Positions 20,915 through 32,688 of a stretch of DNA of 64,000 bases are shown piece by piece. The stretch lies in contig JAEOAD010002231.1 of NCBI GenBank assembly GCA_036365145.1, forward strand, positions 5,625,501 through 5,689,500, read 5' to 3'. Under the pieces are notes generated by a model. It saw only the letters and a list, made by a program, of their open reading frames with translations. It made no database searches and was not told the DNA's origin. A program made the translations under genes and the position numbers. The stretch is from Orientallactaga sibirica. Its lineage: Eukaryota; Chordata; Mammalia; Rodentia; Dipodidae. Position 1 is the first letter of the stretch, and each line of letters opens with the position of its first letter.

Positions 20915-22256
20915 AGAACATAGATAGTGATCACATCATTCGTTGCAATCGAAAACAGCACACATGTGAAGGGAGCATGATTTCCCTGTGGGAAAACAAG
21001 TCAGAGATCCATCCGGCAAGAAAGGCAAGACCTGTGCCCTGGCCTAATACTGGCATGACTATTAAAAAATAACTTAATTTAAAAAATACTTTCTAATTAT
21101 ATTTGAGAACTCTATAGGAGGAAACTCATGACTGGCACTGAAAACAAGGTCAAAATCCCATGACTGGAAGATTATAGACCCTAGTAAAGAATGTATTTTT
21201 AGAAAGCAGTTAAAGAAAAGAAGGATATTGGGACCTTTCAAAGCAGAAAACTCTTCAGATTTTCCTAATAGTCCTGCTCTTACATATTATCATACAAATT
21301 GTGACCAGTCACCATTTTGAAGAATCTGTGACATATATGAGAAAGGGTTGGTCTGAAACAGTAAAGGGTAAACTGTGGCTGATAATCCTCAGGGGTTCCT
21401 TCAATTCCCTTCAGCAAGCACTGCCATATCATAGCCTGTGGCTCTGTGCTCACTGAAAGAGGCCCAGAAATTTCCTCTTAGAAAAAAAAAAAAAAAAAAA
21501 GCATTGCACTTAACCATATCATGAAAGTTTGTATCTTATGCCCTATGACTTAGAAGTGGAAAATATAAGAGAATAACTCAGTGTATGACATCACCTTGAG
21601 GAATCATGCTAAAATGGAGTATTTACCTTGAGGTTTGCTCTTTCCTGGTTTTCTTGCCCTTCCCTGTCTTGCTTTCCTGCTCCATGTTTCTATAGGAGCT
21701 TGTTCTAAAAATTATGTGGATATAAAACCTCATTTCAGAATCTGTTTGCGGAAAGCTCAACCTCAGGCCAGAAACAATTTTAATACTATCCAAGATTCAC
21801 AGTTTCAACAGAAAAGTTATAAAGAATTGGCATGCCAAGAATGTCACTGAGAAATGAGAGAAACTGGGGTAATGCTGGAGCTACTCTGAATTCAAGAACT
21901 TCACCACTATAGCTGGAATGTAGCTTTCAAAAGATGAAGATGGGCTATGGAAGATGCTGCACCATAAATTTCACTCAAAACTTATACACTGTTGACTAGA
22001 CACCAGAATTCTGAGGGCACCTGCTGCTATCACTGTCCAGCTGTACTCCATAAGGCTTGTGGCTGAGGCTGGAATATTGCTTTTAGGAGAAACCTGTCTC
22101 TGTGATCTGACTTGCTATTGAAAAAAAAAAAAAAAAAAAAAAAAGCTTAAGCTAGCGACCTAATGTAAACCCAGAATTCTAGCTGCAGCCAACTCCCAAA
22201 ATGTTGCTTTTATGGTTTGAGCTTTCAGCTTCTAAAGTAGCTCAGCATATTAGAAG

Positions 22257-22258
<2 letters not shown>
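20915..22258. other. Unassigned, with two poly-A runs
   Basis: A19 at 21482-21500 and A24 at 22121-22144. Poly-A runs often end retroposed copies, but I see no SINE body, no polyadenylation signal just upstream and no target duplication. The frame at 21635-21850 (+) is short and unrecognised. It may hold old LTR-internal sequence. Confidence 0.4.

Positions 22259-22296
<38 letters not shown>
22259..22296. repeat. (AC)n microsatellite
   Basis: Nineteen perfect AC units, isolated from any recognised SINE. Confidence 0.95.
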
Positions 22297-22298
<2 letters not shown>

Positions 22299-23464
22299 AA
22301 CTTGTAGTTAAATTTACAAACCTACAGTTACAATTGATAAAGCTATAAGCAAATCCCCTCTGATGAAATCATTGTAGTGCTTCTGTAGGAACTAAAAGAA
22401 CAGATTAGTCATTTCTATTCACATAGCTACATATGTTACCATTAACGGAAATGAATTCTGCTGTGCTTCTCAGCTCAGCTTCCAAGCAGAGGAACCTCAT
22501 CTGAGTGCCTTTTTGCTAGCTCCCATTTCTTAAAATGTCCTAGTATTTTTCAAAAAAGGACCAGTACAGACACATGCATAGAGTGACTTTGTTGCTTTGT
22601 CCTGGGACATGCTGTAATGAGAAGACCACTTCTGAGACCAGGAGTGAGGAGAGAATGAGCTAAATAATAAAGGAATATTTAGGCATAGATATACACTGGG
22701 CAACAAAGGTCTCCCAAGGTTAGTGGTTTAAAAAACAAAGCAGCATATACCTTTTCTCTTGTAGTTAGGCCATTCCTAAAGTTTTGAACAACTGAAGCAA
22801 TTGTCTACTTCTATCTTATATTTTTAGTTTATTAATTTACTAATAATTCCACCAAAATCATTTATTTGAAAAGAACTCTGTATAAAGGAGTTTTTTCTTC
22901 TTTCATGATTAATAATAATTTCCATTTCATTGGACATAAATTTCAGTAAAGATGAGAAAAAATTACTAAAAGTAAAGTTACCTGTGCTACATTTCATAGC
23001 AAGTCCTCATCAATTGTGGCTATTTTAAACATGAATTAAGGAAAATTAATATAACTAAAAAGTCAGATTCTCAATCATATTAGCCACACCATGTATTAAA
23101 TAGCCATATGTTGCTAATGGCTATTGTCCTAGAAAATAAATATATAGAACATTTTTACCACAAGAGAAAGTTCATTAGGCATTATTAGGCCATTACTATA
23201 TTCTAACTAATCTCAATATTTGACATTTGTTTCTGTATTTCACCTGTAGATGTGTATTTCAAAAGAGGTTTGCTAACTCATTATCATAACTATTTTCTCT
23301 CAGATATTTCAGTTTATACATTCTTTCACTTTTTTCTATCCATTCTCTCAAAGCATGCAAAACTCCCCTCTCCATCATTTGCAGATAGAGAGAGTAGATA
23401 CTGGAGAGCAAGATCAGATAATATGCATGAGAGAACTGTAGAGGCACCTGCTTAACTGTGTTCA
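22297..23464. other. No feature recognised
   Basis: AT-rich sequence of about 1.2 kb, leading into an L1 3' end. No gene evidence. Confidence 0.45.
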
Positions 23465-23955
23465 CTGAGGCACCTTTGAGAAGAGCCAAGTTACAGAGGC
23501 AGCTAGTTGTCCACCAGCCAATGAATGGATAAAGCAAATGTGGTATATACATACAATCGACCTTTATTCAGCCATGAAAAATAATGCAATCATGTTATAC
23601 ACAAGAGAATAGAGGAAATTGGAAGTCATCCTATTAAGTGAAATGAAACATATTAAGAACATAAATATTATCTCATTTTTTCTCTCATAATTGAAACCAA
23701 ATCGTGTGTTTGTGTGTGTGCGTGTGCATGCACACACACATGTGTACAATATACACACATATATGAATGACCTGATAATACAATGAAGAAGGAGGACTAT
23801 TTGGGAAGAAGAAGGGGATGAACAGAAGAGGGGCGATAGGCAGGAGAGTGTAATGTAGAATAAATAGGATCAATGTACACGATGTACTTGAACAAAAAGG
23901 TCATGTGAACTATAACTTAGTAAGTCTATGTACAGTAATAAATATTCATAAAGAA
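23465..23955 (+). mobile_element. L1 3' end, old
   Basis: The end of ORF2 is recognisable in 'agccaatgaatggataaagc', 'aatgtggtatatacatac' and 'tttattcagccatgaaaaat'. A 3' UTR follows ('tattaagtgaaatgaaac', 'ttttctctcataattg'), with a purine-rich stretch at 23786-23850 and 'agtaataaatattcat' at the end. 5'-truncated, broken frame. A short GT/CA run sits at 23705-23765. Confidence 0.65.
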
Positions 23956-25880
23956 TGTTTAAGGAGGATCACTTGAGAGATTTGCTTTAGGTTGAGTAGC
24001 ATCAGTCCCTTTGTAGTCTCCCCTCTGAAATTCCTGATACTGTTTTCTTTTCTCACATTTCTTATAGAGTAGCTTAGAATATCTGTGTTTCTCTTGTGTA
24101 GCATAAAAGTAATGAACAGCCTGCTTAGAATTTATGACAAAGATTAGATGACATCCACATATGATTATTTATAAAAGTATTTACTAAGCCTAAAGTATAA
24201 AATTATACTGTTATTTGAACATGTATTAACTTGTCATTTTTAGTATTGTTCATATATTTCTTTTTCTGTATCATTTAAGTGAAAGAAAGAGAAGGGCATA
24301 GACTAGCAAAGGATCAAAAAATATTCTTTTTTATTTAACCATATAACTTCAGAATAGAAGCAAAATATAGTAACTTGAAGAACTTATTTGTACTGCTTCA
24401 GAGGCTGGCTGACAAGAAGAATATGTTATTTTCCCTTTCAGTTGATGAGGCATACTCTTTTAGGCAATGGACAGCACTAATGGGGGTAGAAGATTCCTAA
24501 AATCCTTAGAAGCAAATAAAATGTTGTAAATTTCCCAGACTTATGCTGCCCAGAGGCTCTCAAGCCATGAACTTGCAATACCCATTATTTCTTCATCCAT
24601 AGTTCCTCCCCAGATGTTAAATCCTTATTCAAAGACAGGAAGCCAAAGTGAATAACTTCAAAGAATTGATTTAATTGTATTTGGCATGGGTTAGGCTGGG
24701 ATGGATGTTGAAACATAACCACTGGATGTGTTTTCTATCCTTAAAAAAGATGTGGTACAAGAGAAGGGACATTAAACAATAGGAGAAGTAACATTAAATG
24801 AGAAAGGGGGTATTAAGCAGCTGGAACTTTATTTACTAGAGCCAGGCAAACAGGCAAATTCATTTTGACAGAAGAATAGAATATTTTGAAAAGACTTTTT
24901 ATGACAGTCAGGAAAGAACTTGTCTGATGAGCCCCAAGTAAGTGAGGGTGAGCATAAACATCATCGGGGTGCTTCCCATGAGGAGAGTTTCAAAAGCAGG
25001 AGCTGTGGGTCATTGGTCTGTAGTTGTATTTATCTCAAGATGGCCCCTGGAGTGCCTTCTGAAGAGAAAAATGTAAGTCTTCAATTGTTTTACTCTTCTA
25101 ATAGTGTTTTCTTGTAGCTCACCATGAATGCTTTCTGGAAAATAGGGTTCTATCTTGGGTAGTTGAATTCCTGGAGTTTCCAGTCATTGAAGTAGTAACA
25201 AAAACTGGCTAGGTCCTTTATAAATAAGCTAAAGCTGATCATGCGAATGACTATCTACAGGTCTTTAAAACTACCAGGTCCTCCTGCCGAACTGAGTCAA
25301 GATAGGAATCTTGGCTGGGGCTGGTAGAATTTCGTTTTGTATTACTGTATTATCTGTTTTAATTATTTTACTTTATGTATGCTTTGCTGTGTATTTGTGA
25401 CCATGTGGGTGGCCAAAAAGTAATTTTGTTTTCTATAGTTAAAGTCAGTCAGGTATTTGTAGGGCCTCTTAGGGACTTATGGGGAGTCCCTTGGCTTCTC
25501 TAAATTTTCCTCTACATTAAGCTGAGATGGATCAGGATGTCACTAACCATGTGACTTCCCTTGACAGTTTAGGGACATTTTCTCTAAACTTTGGTTGTTG
25601 AACACCTAGGAAAACAATGTCACCTCTTGAATGGAAAGTTAGTAGGTTTTAACTTTTGTGAGACATTCCTATAATATTTAAAAACAGACAGATTTTGAGA
25701 AAATCCTGATTTAGGTAAGATTCAGTTTGTAAAGTAGATAAAAAGATGGACAAACTAATCAGGAAATATTATATTTTTAAACCTTATATAGTTATTTTGC
25801 AAAACACATCTCCCCTTTTCCCAACAACCACTAGCTGCAAATGGCTCCTTGTGGGAGGAGTAGAGACTCATGAACCCCTC
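23956..25880. other. No feature recognised
   Basis: About 1.9 kb with no nameable repeat. Several 60-90 codon frames occur, none with a recognisable domain, and splice-like strings are too common here to weigh. Confidence 0.45.
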
Positions 25881-26229
25881 TGTTTCAGTCAACTTCATAT
25901 TGCTGGCAGAAAACACTCAACCAAGAGCAGCTTGTGGGAGGAAAGGGTTTATTTTGGCTTACAGACTCAAGGGCAGGCTCCACGATGGCAGGGGAAAACA
26001 ATGGCATGAGTAGAGGGTGGACATCCCCTCCTGGCCAACATCAGGTGGACAACACCAATAGGACACTATGCCAAATACTGGCAAGGGAAAGCTGGCTATA
26101 GCACCCATAAACCCTCACCCAACAATACACTGCCCCCAGGAGGCTTCAATTCCTAAATTGCCACCAGCTGGGGACCTAAGTATTCAGACCGCATAAGTTT
26201 ATGGGGAACACCTGAATCAAACCACCACA
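25881..26229 (-). mobile_element. Solo LTR, MaLR-like (class III), antisense
   Basis: + strand termini 'tgtttcagtc' and 'aaccaccaca'. A perfect 5-bp target duplication (ccctc) lies at 25876-25880 and 26230-26234. Read on the minus strand it carries 'gtaagccaaaataaaccc', the polyadenylation-signal region, in the expected 3' position. Closely related to the copy at 62348-62692. No second LTR or internal part, so a solo LTR. Confidence 0.85.
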
Positions 26230-26593
26230 CCCTCCCCATGCCAGAATGTTGACTAGTCCTATTTTGTGAAGAAATTGTGCAGATAACCACAGCTGCTATG
26301 AGTTCACAGCTGCCATGACATATCCCAATGAGACTTCCAAAGTTTTCCTCCCCACCCTCCAGCTCTTATATTCTTTCTGCTCCCACCTCTATGATGTCCT
26401 CTAAGAATTTAGAGGATGATATAGATGCACTACATAGAGCTGAGCACTCAGCAGCCACTGGTTTTCAGCACTTTAGGTATAAGACTATGCAGCAACCTCA
26501 TTTATCCTTCTTGCAATAGCAGGCTTTTCTGCCCAAGGGTGAAGATAGCACTATTTTGTGATATAAGATAAGTAGTTATAAATAAATTTAAAT
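26230..26593. other. No feature recognised
   Basis: About 360 bp of moderate GC between an LTR and a B1 fragment. The frame at 26328-26519 (+) is short and unrecognised. Confidence 0.4.
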
Positions 26594-26665
26594 CTGGGCA
26601 TGGTGGCACATGCCTTTAATCCCAGCACTCAGGAGGCAGAGGTAGGAGGATCACCAGCAGCTCGC
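26594..26665 (+). mobile_element. SINE, B1, left half only
   Basis: Sense fragment 'ctgggcatggtggcacatgc' to 'ggtaggaggatcacc'. It stops abruptly and runs into unrelated sequence at about 26660, so the right half and the A tail were lost. Confidence 0.85.
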
Positions 26666-26890
26666 ATTGCCCTTTCCAGCACTGTGAATGCTAGTTAGCA
26701 TGGAGGCAGCTTCTAGTTCAGTTCCAACCTGACTTCCCTACCTCTTGCAGCCAGTGGTTGTGGAGACTTCATTAATAGGCTCTTACTGCTCAATTCTGGT
26801 GGTCAATCAAAAGCAATGAAAATACTCTGAGGCATTTTGGGGGCTTCTGGGGATTCTCTCACTAATAACTCACAAGGAAGTAGCCTACAT
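26666..26890 (-). mobile_element. Probable L1-type 3' UTR fragment, antisense
   Basis: 'agcactgtgaatgctagtta', 'gcatggaggcagcttct' and 'ccagtggttgtggagactt' resemble an antisense L1 3' UTR of this rodent lineage. The call is from resemblance only. It abuts the B1 fragment on one side and an LTR on the other; 27250-27329 may be its continuation. Confidence 0.35.
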
Positions 26891-27249
26891 TGTAGCAGAG
26901 AGCTTCAGGTTTGCTGAGATGAACTTCCAGACCAGGCACAGTTATGGAGGAAGGGATATTATTTATTGAAGCTTACAGATCCAGGGGAAGTTCCATAATG
27001 GCAGAAGAAGTGGCCTGCTCTATTACAGGACCAGGCAAGAGAGAGAAAAGCCACCAGCCACACAGCACAGCACACTTCAGGAACTCCCACTAGGCACACT
27101 TTGCATATCTTTACAATGGAATCTCAAACCACCACCACACCTTAAGCTCCGCCCCCAGTGACATTGTCTCCAGCAAGGTGGCTGCAGATGCAAACTATAA
27201 ACTAATAAAACATTGAATATATTGGGGGCCATATATTCAATCTACCACA
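26891..27249 (-). mobile_element. LTR, MaLR-like, antisense
   Basis: Near-copy of the LTR at 14753-15140: it starts 'tgtagcagagagcttcaggt', shares 'gatgaacttccagaccaggc' and ends 'aatctaccaca'. It lacks about 30 bp in the middle that the other copy has. The 5-bp flanks (tacat, cacac) do not match, so the target duplication is lost or the edges have decayed. Confidence 0.8.
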
Positions 27250-27329
27250 CACACCTAGCACTGTTATTTTTATTTAATAAATGGCTTCTGGGAGCACATT
27301 ATCTACTTGTGTAGGAAATCCCTGTTTAT

Positions 27330-29849
27330 TCTCTTATTTTAAATTACATTTTAAGTAGTTTACAAATTAGTATATTTCAAATGTGACTTTTTCATATTTC
27401 CTAAGTTTTGATTAATCCTACCCACTCACTTCTTTCTCTCATCCTACCTCCCACCTTTATCTCTGTTAACCATTTCCAACCACAGTATTTACCCTATTGC
27501 CTTAATAACACTTGGTATTATATTACTTTCCCCCTTATGGATTCTTACCCATCCTTCCAGCCTTATTGTATATTTTTTTTACATTTCTGGCTCTACAGAT
27601 ACGCTAAGTTACACACACAAATCTGGACATTTGAAGTTAGGATTCACATATGAAAGGGAATGAGTAGCACTTTTCTCTCTGAGCCTGACTTACCTCAATC
27701 AGTATAATAGTTTCAAGTTCCATAATTTCAGTCTTCTTTATACCTAATTTAAATTATATTATTTATATGCATTATATTTTCAATATCCATTTATCAGTTG
27801 GAGAACATCTAGACAAGATTCATTTCCTAGTTATTGTGAACAGCTCAACAATGAACTTGGATGTGCAACTGTCTCTAACAAGATATATAGTCCTTTGAGT
27901 ATATGGCTAGGAGTGATATAACTGAATCATACAGTAGCTACACTTTTGGTTTTTGAGGAACATTCATATCGATTTCAGTAGTGGCTACAATAATACACAC
28001 TCTGACCATCAGTTCCTTCCCCACTCCACACATCTCCAACATTTATTTTCCTGATGAGAGCCATTCCAACTGGGGAGAGATGAAATCTCAAGTAGATTCA
28101 ATTTGCAATTAGTGCTGACAGCTAAGAGTGTTGATGAGTTTTTTTTTTTTTTTTTTTAAATGCTATGGGTCAGTTTTCTTTCTTTTGAGAACTCTGTTCA
28201 GTTCTACATCCATTGTTAATTAGTTGTTTTTTGTTTGCTTAAGATTTAGTGTTTTGAGTTCTCTGTATATCTTAAATATCAATCATTTGTCAGATACATA
28301 GCTGGCAAAATTTTTCTACTATTTTGAAAGTTGCTTCCTTATTCAAAGGGCTGTTTTGTTTTTGTTTTTTTTTTTTTCTTCATGGCACAGAAGCATTTTG
28401 CATTCATGAAATCACATTTGTAGATTGTCTTATTTCCTGGGTGACAAGAGTGTTCCTTAGAAAGTCCTTATCTATGTGTATACCTTGGAGTATGTGCCCT
28501 AGGTTTTCGTCTGACTGTTTCAGGTCTTACATTAAGGTTCTTGATTAAATTGGAATTGATTTTTTTTTTTTTTTTTGTACAGGAATGGAGCAAAAAGGAT
28601 CCAGTTTCATTCTTCTGCATGTAGAAATCCATTTTTCCTAGCACCTTTTTGTTTTTTCTCCTTTGTGAATCTTTTGCATTTTTGTAAAAAAATCAAATGG
28701 TTATACTTATGTGGATTTAAGCCCAAATCCTCTACTCTAGTCCATTGATCTCTATGTTTTTGTGAGTATGATACTGTTTTATTTCTATGGTTCTGTAGCA
28801 TAACATGAAATCTGGCATGGTAACATTTCAATAAGTATTCTTTTTGCTCAGGATTGCTTTGTATATTTGTAATTGTTTGTGCTTCCATATGAATCTTAAG
28901 ATTTTTTTAAACTCCAATAAAAACCAATACTGGAACTTTTATTTGGGATTGTGTAGAAGCTGTATATTGATTTTGGTAAGATGGTCATTTTCACATTATT
29001 AAGTCCTCCCATCTATGAGTATGATAGGCATGAGAGGTCTTTTTGTCTTCTAGTGTCGTCCTCATTTCTGTATTTTTAAAATAAATTATATTTATTTATT
29101 TGTAAGCAGTGAGAATAGAAAAAAGAAAGACAAACAGAAAGAATATGGCTGTTAGGGCCTCTAGCCACTGCAAATTAACTCCAGATGCATGTACCACTTT
29201 GTGCACTTGGCCTTAAGTTGGAACGGGGGAATCAAATAGGGGTTGATAGGCTTTGAAGGCAAGCACCTTAATTGCTGAGCTATTTTTCCAGCTATTCCTT
29301 CATTGCTTTATTTAATTTCTCAAAATTATCTTTGTAGAAGTCTTTTATTTCCTTGATTAAGTTTATTTCAAGCATTTTATGCATTTTTGAGTCTATTGTG
29401 ATTTTTTTTTTTGTTTCCCTGATTTCTTTCTCAATATGTTTGTCATTGGAATGAAAGAAGTCTATGGATATTTGTGTGTTATTTTGTACTCTGCTACATT
29501 GATGAAAGGGTTTATCAGCTCTAGAATTTTTTGTGGAATCTTTAGTGTTGAGAATGGGCACCCCTGTGTTCTTCCCAATCTCAGTGGTAACTCTTTGAGT
29601 TTTTCCCCATTAAGTATTATTTCAGCTTCAGTTTATATATGGCCTTTATTGTGTTGAGATATTAACCCTCCATGCCTATTCTTTTTAGTGTTTTAATCAT
29701 GAAGAGGTGTTGTATTTTTCAAAGGCCTTCTCTGCATCAATTGATATGATCCTGTGGTTCTTGTGGTTCAGTTTATTTATGTGGTGTTTTGCCAACTGAC
29801 TGATTTCCATATGTTAAACCATCCATGCATCCCTGGGATGAGGCCTACT
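27330..29849 (-). mobile_element. L1, about 2.3 kb of 3' end, antisense, SINE-interrupted
   Basis: Reads right to left as ORF2 into 3' UTR. 29295-29849 holds complement-strand RT-domain sequence ('ggccttctctgcatcaattg', 'ttgtggttcagtttatttat'). 28300-29069 holds the ORF2 C-terminal part ('gtccattgatctctatg', 'ttttggtaagatggtcattt'). 27600-28000 is the end of ORF2 and the start of the 3' UTR. A DIP at 29070-29294 splits it. T-runs at 28140, 28365 and 28562 and many stops show it is long dead. Confidence 0.75.
29070..29294 (-). mobile_element. SINE, DIP-type, inside L1
   Basis: Antisense copy: TTATATTTATTTATTTG tail, 'gggcctctagccactgcaaa', 'ctccagatgcatgtaccac', 'aagcaccttaattgctgagc' and head 'tatttttccagct'. 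L1 ORF2 sequence continues on both sides, so the SINE is younger than the L1. Confidence 0.88.
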
Positions 29850-29985
29850 TGCCTTTAATCCCAGCACTCATGAGGCAGAGGTAGGAAGATGGCTGAGTTC
29901 AAGGACAGCCAAAGACTACATAGTAAATTCCAGGCCATCTTGGGCTAGAGAAAGGCTCTACCTTGAAAAACAAAACAAAATGAAA
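29850..29985 (+). mobile_element. SINE, B1, 5'-truncated
   Basis: Begins at 'gcctttaatcccagcactc', missing about the first 20 bp of a B1, and ends 'ggctctaccttgaaaaac' with an AAAAC-type tail. It abuts the broken end of the antisense L1 at about 29850. Confidence 0.88.
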
Positions 29986-30485
29986 AATCTAATTTCACTT
30001 GAAGGGAAAAACAGAAACTTAATTTGCTCTTTACATATTTTCCTCTGATGTTTCAGAAAATTCTCTATGGTATCCCTATGGTATTGAGCATAATGTGAAC
30101 CAATGTTTTATGGAAATTAAAAATATAATCACAAGTCTTGAATTATAATTCTCTCTTACTTCTCTAACCTTAGAAATTCACATAAATCATAGCCCAAATC
30201 CTCCAGGAACAGTTATAACTATCCAAATTTCTCCACATCACATCCCGGTCAATGAAATATAGGTTTTTGTTAAATAACCGTTTCATCCCAAATCTTTGTA
30301 GAAACTGGAAGTTCACAAGACCTTATCACAAAGTCTTCTTCCTGCTACTTGCTTATTGCAGTGTGGCTGCTATAATACTGTTTTGTAACACTCTTCTAAA
30401 AACCTTTGAATAAATGTTGTTCTCTTGTACGGAATTGATATTTAAATGCTGTTGAGTACTAAGTACAGTATTGACCACACAACAA
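29986..30485. other. No feature recognised
   Basis: AT-rich and without open frames of note. It leads into a probable LTR-element internal region. Confidence 0.4.
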
Positions 30486-31345
30486 TAACAGCAACAAGTC
30501 TCAGAAGTTCCAATTCTCCCCTCCCACTAGGCTACTCACAGTCCTGGAAAACTTCACCAGGGCCTGCTGCTCTCCTTAGCAGCCACCTTGTGGTCCCAGC
30601 ATCTCCACTGGGTCTCCACTGCAACTCACAGTTCATCCTCATGGCCCCATGGGATCTCCATGCAGGCATCCAGCAAACCTGCCTCACACTGCCCATGGCC
30701 ATTTCCAAAACACAAGACTGTATTGCAAACTCAATGACCCTCTCTTTCCTGAATTTCCTAGATTCCACAATACCAGGTAGGGTGCCAATTTGTTAATCTA
30801 GGGGGGAATAAAGCAGACTTTGAAGAACAGGACACTACTTGACCACTCATGCCCCTTCAAAAGAGGTTACATTTTTCCTGTTGCCCCAGTGCAACTCAGT
30901 TGGTCTGATTTCAAAGGTTGTAATCTCTCAATTGCAGCTGAAGGTCAGCAATTCACCCAAAGTTTTTTGTTGTTGTTGTTGTTGTTGTTTTTTTTTCTGT
31001 GCCATATTCCTCTACTCACACCAGTTCATATCTAAACAATGCAACCCTGCACAGGTTCTCAGGACAAGGCCATAACAGAAATCCTCTCACACAAAGTGCT
31101 TCTAGCCCTGTCCAGGCAAAGCTCTTTCTCATCCTCATAAGACAAACATCACAGTCCATAGTTTTTACTGCATTAAGGTCTTTCAACTCTGACCAGAACA
31201 GTCCATCATGCTGTACTTACAATACTGCAAGGCATCTCTTAGACAAGGTTTCAAACCCTTTCACATTCCTCTTGAAAATCAGCTCCTAAAGGCCAAAGCC
31301 ACACAGTCAGGTATCTAGCAGCAGTCCCACTCCTCAGTACTTTAA
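30486..31345 (-). mobile_element. MaLR internal region, antisense, decayed
   Basis: Read on the minus strand, the sequence just after the LTR 3' end (31346) runs 'aaagtactgaggagtggg' then 'actgctgctaga'. This resembles the start of MaLR internal regions ('ggtacc-gaggagtggggtgctgct'). The rest is GC-richer, with a GTT run at 30967-30988, and has no intact frame. MaLR elements are non-autonomous and encode no known intact replication proteins. Confidence 0.55.
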
Positions 31346-31395
31346 TGTTGCAGTTAGGTTCACATTGCTGGTAGAAATCACCCAACCAAGAACCA
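31346..31395 (-). mobile_element. LTR 3' end fragment, MaLR-like, antisense
   Basis: 'tgttgcagttaggttcacat' to 'caaccaagaacc' matches the first 50 bp of the LTR at 62348. It is cut off at about 31395, so only the LTR 3' tip remains. Its position beside the internal region identifies it as the 5' LTR of an antisense element. Confidence 0.75.
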
Positions 31396-31715
31396 CCAAT
31401 TTCCTCCCTCTATTGTTCCTATTTTTCCTGTTCTCAATCTAGTTATAGACCATGAAGCCAAATGGTCAGTCCCTTTTATACTCCTCTTCCACTGGTCCAG
31501 ATTAGGAGCCACATACGAGGGAAAATGTGTGATGGTTACCTTTCTTAGTCTGTATGATCTTGCCTAGTATACTTTCCAAGACAATCCTTTGTCCTGTGAA
31601 TTTCATTATTTCATTTTTTCTTTACTGCTGAATAGAATTCTATTGTGGAGATGTACCACATTGCCATTATCCATTCATCAGTCTGGGTGGATTCCAATTC
31701 CTAGTTAATGTGAAT
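31396..31715 (-). mobile_element. L1 3' end fragment, antisense
   Basis: 'ctgtgaatttcattatttca', 'ctgctgaatagaattctatt', 'gagatgtaccacattgcc' and 'gattccaattcctagtta' are the complement of the ORF2 end and 3' UTR start of L1. Short, truncated on both sides. Confidence 0.6.
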
Positions 31716-31949
31716 AAATAAAAGAATATTTAGTCTATTGTATGGTATTTCAGAGCATGACTCATGAATATAATAATTTTTATTGGTTAAAATATTTTTC
31801 ATTAATCCATGTACTCTAAACATGAAACCAAGTTTTTCTTCAGAAAATGTATATCACTTCAACTATCAATTTCTTCTTAAGAGAAAAGTCAAGATAGCTA
31901 TAATAAAAGCAAACATTTACACAAAAGTATTGATATTCTGTTATTTTAC

Positions 31950-31950
31950 T

Positions 31951-31981
<31 letters not shown>

Positions 31982-32124
31982 TTTTTGGAGGTAAGGTCTC
32001 ATTCTAGCCCAGGCTGACCTGGAATTCAGTATGTAGTTTCAGGGTGGCCTTGAACTCCTGGTGATCCTCCTATCTCTGCCTCCCCAGTTTTGGGATTAAA
32101 GGCATGAACCACCATGCCCAGCTT
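31950..32124 (-). mobile_element. SINE, B1, antisense with (TTTA)n
   Basis: Tail first: (TTTA)n at 31952-31985, then 'aaggtctcattctagcccag' to 'ccaccatgcccagct'. Full length, moderate divergence. Confidence 0.92.
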
Positions 32125-32297
32125 GATATTTTACTTTAAAGCACAACAAAAATATATAAAAATTGTGATCCAAATTCATTTTATATATTTAAATTCATAT
32201 CATAATGTGAATTTAAAATAGTCCTCAATATTTTCTTGGGAAAATGGATAGAAAATATAACAATATTTCATTACTTTGGATGAATTTTTATTTTTCA

Positions 32298-32512
32298 GGA
32301 ATATTTATTTATTTGCACACACACTTGCGAGCTCACATGAACAAGTGTGTGGACATGTATTGGTGCTCAAGGTCCCTTGACCACTGCAAAAGAATGACAG
32401 ATGCTTGCATCATCTTTTGAGTCTGACTTACATGAGTGGCTGGGAAATTGAACTTGGAAAGGGAGGATTTACAAGGAAGTACCTTTAACTACTGAGCCAT
32501 CTTCTAGGTGCT
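32298..32512 (-). mobile_element. SINE, DIP/B2-superfamily, diverged
   Basis: Antisense: ATTTATTTATTTG tail, an atypical CA/GT-rich part (32316-32360), 'gaccactgcaaaagaat', 'gaaattgaacttgg', 'aagtacctttaactactgag' and 'ccatcttctaggtgct'. It belongs to the tRNA-derived SINEs but is a poor DIP match. Confidence 0.65.
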
Positions 32513-32564
32513 ACTTGGATGAAGTTTTCAATCTTACAATATTTCTTTTTTGTACAGTTCTTTC

Positions 32565-32688
32565 TAAAAAATTTAAAATTTTATTTATTTAGTGATTGGA
32601 GAGGGAGAGAGAAAGAGGCAGATATATATCAAGAAAGGGAGAATGGGTGTGCCAGGGCCTCTAGCCACTGCAAATGAACTACAGACAC
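32565..32688 (-). mobile_element. SINE, DIP-type, truncated
   Basis: Antisense tail and body only: TTTTATTTATTTAG, GAGAGGGAGAGAG, 'gtgccagggcctctagccac' and 'aaatgaactacagacaca'. The tRNA-like head is absent. It joins the segment at 32689 that leads into the L1 3' UTR. Confidence 0.85.

Noticed and set aside
25881..26229. hAT-type DNA transposon
   Set aside because: Ends are TG..CA and the target duplication is 5 bp, not 8 bp; an LTR fits better.
30446..30796. 116-codon frame on the plus strand
   Set aside because: It lies mostly in sequence that reads as antisense MaLR internal region; GC-richer DNA simply has fewer stops.
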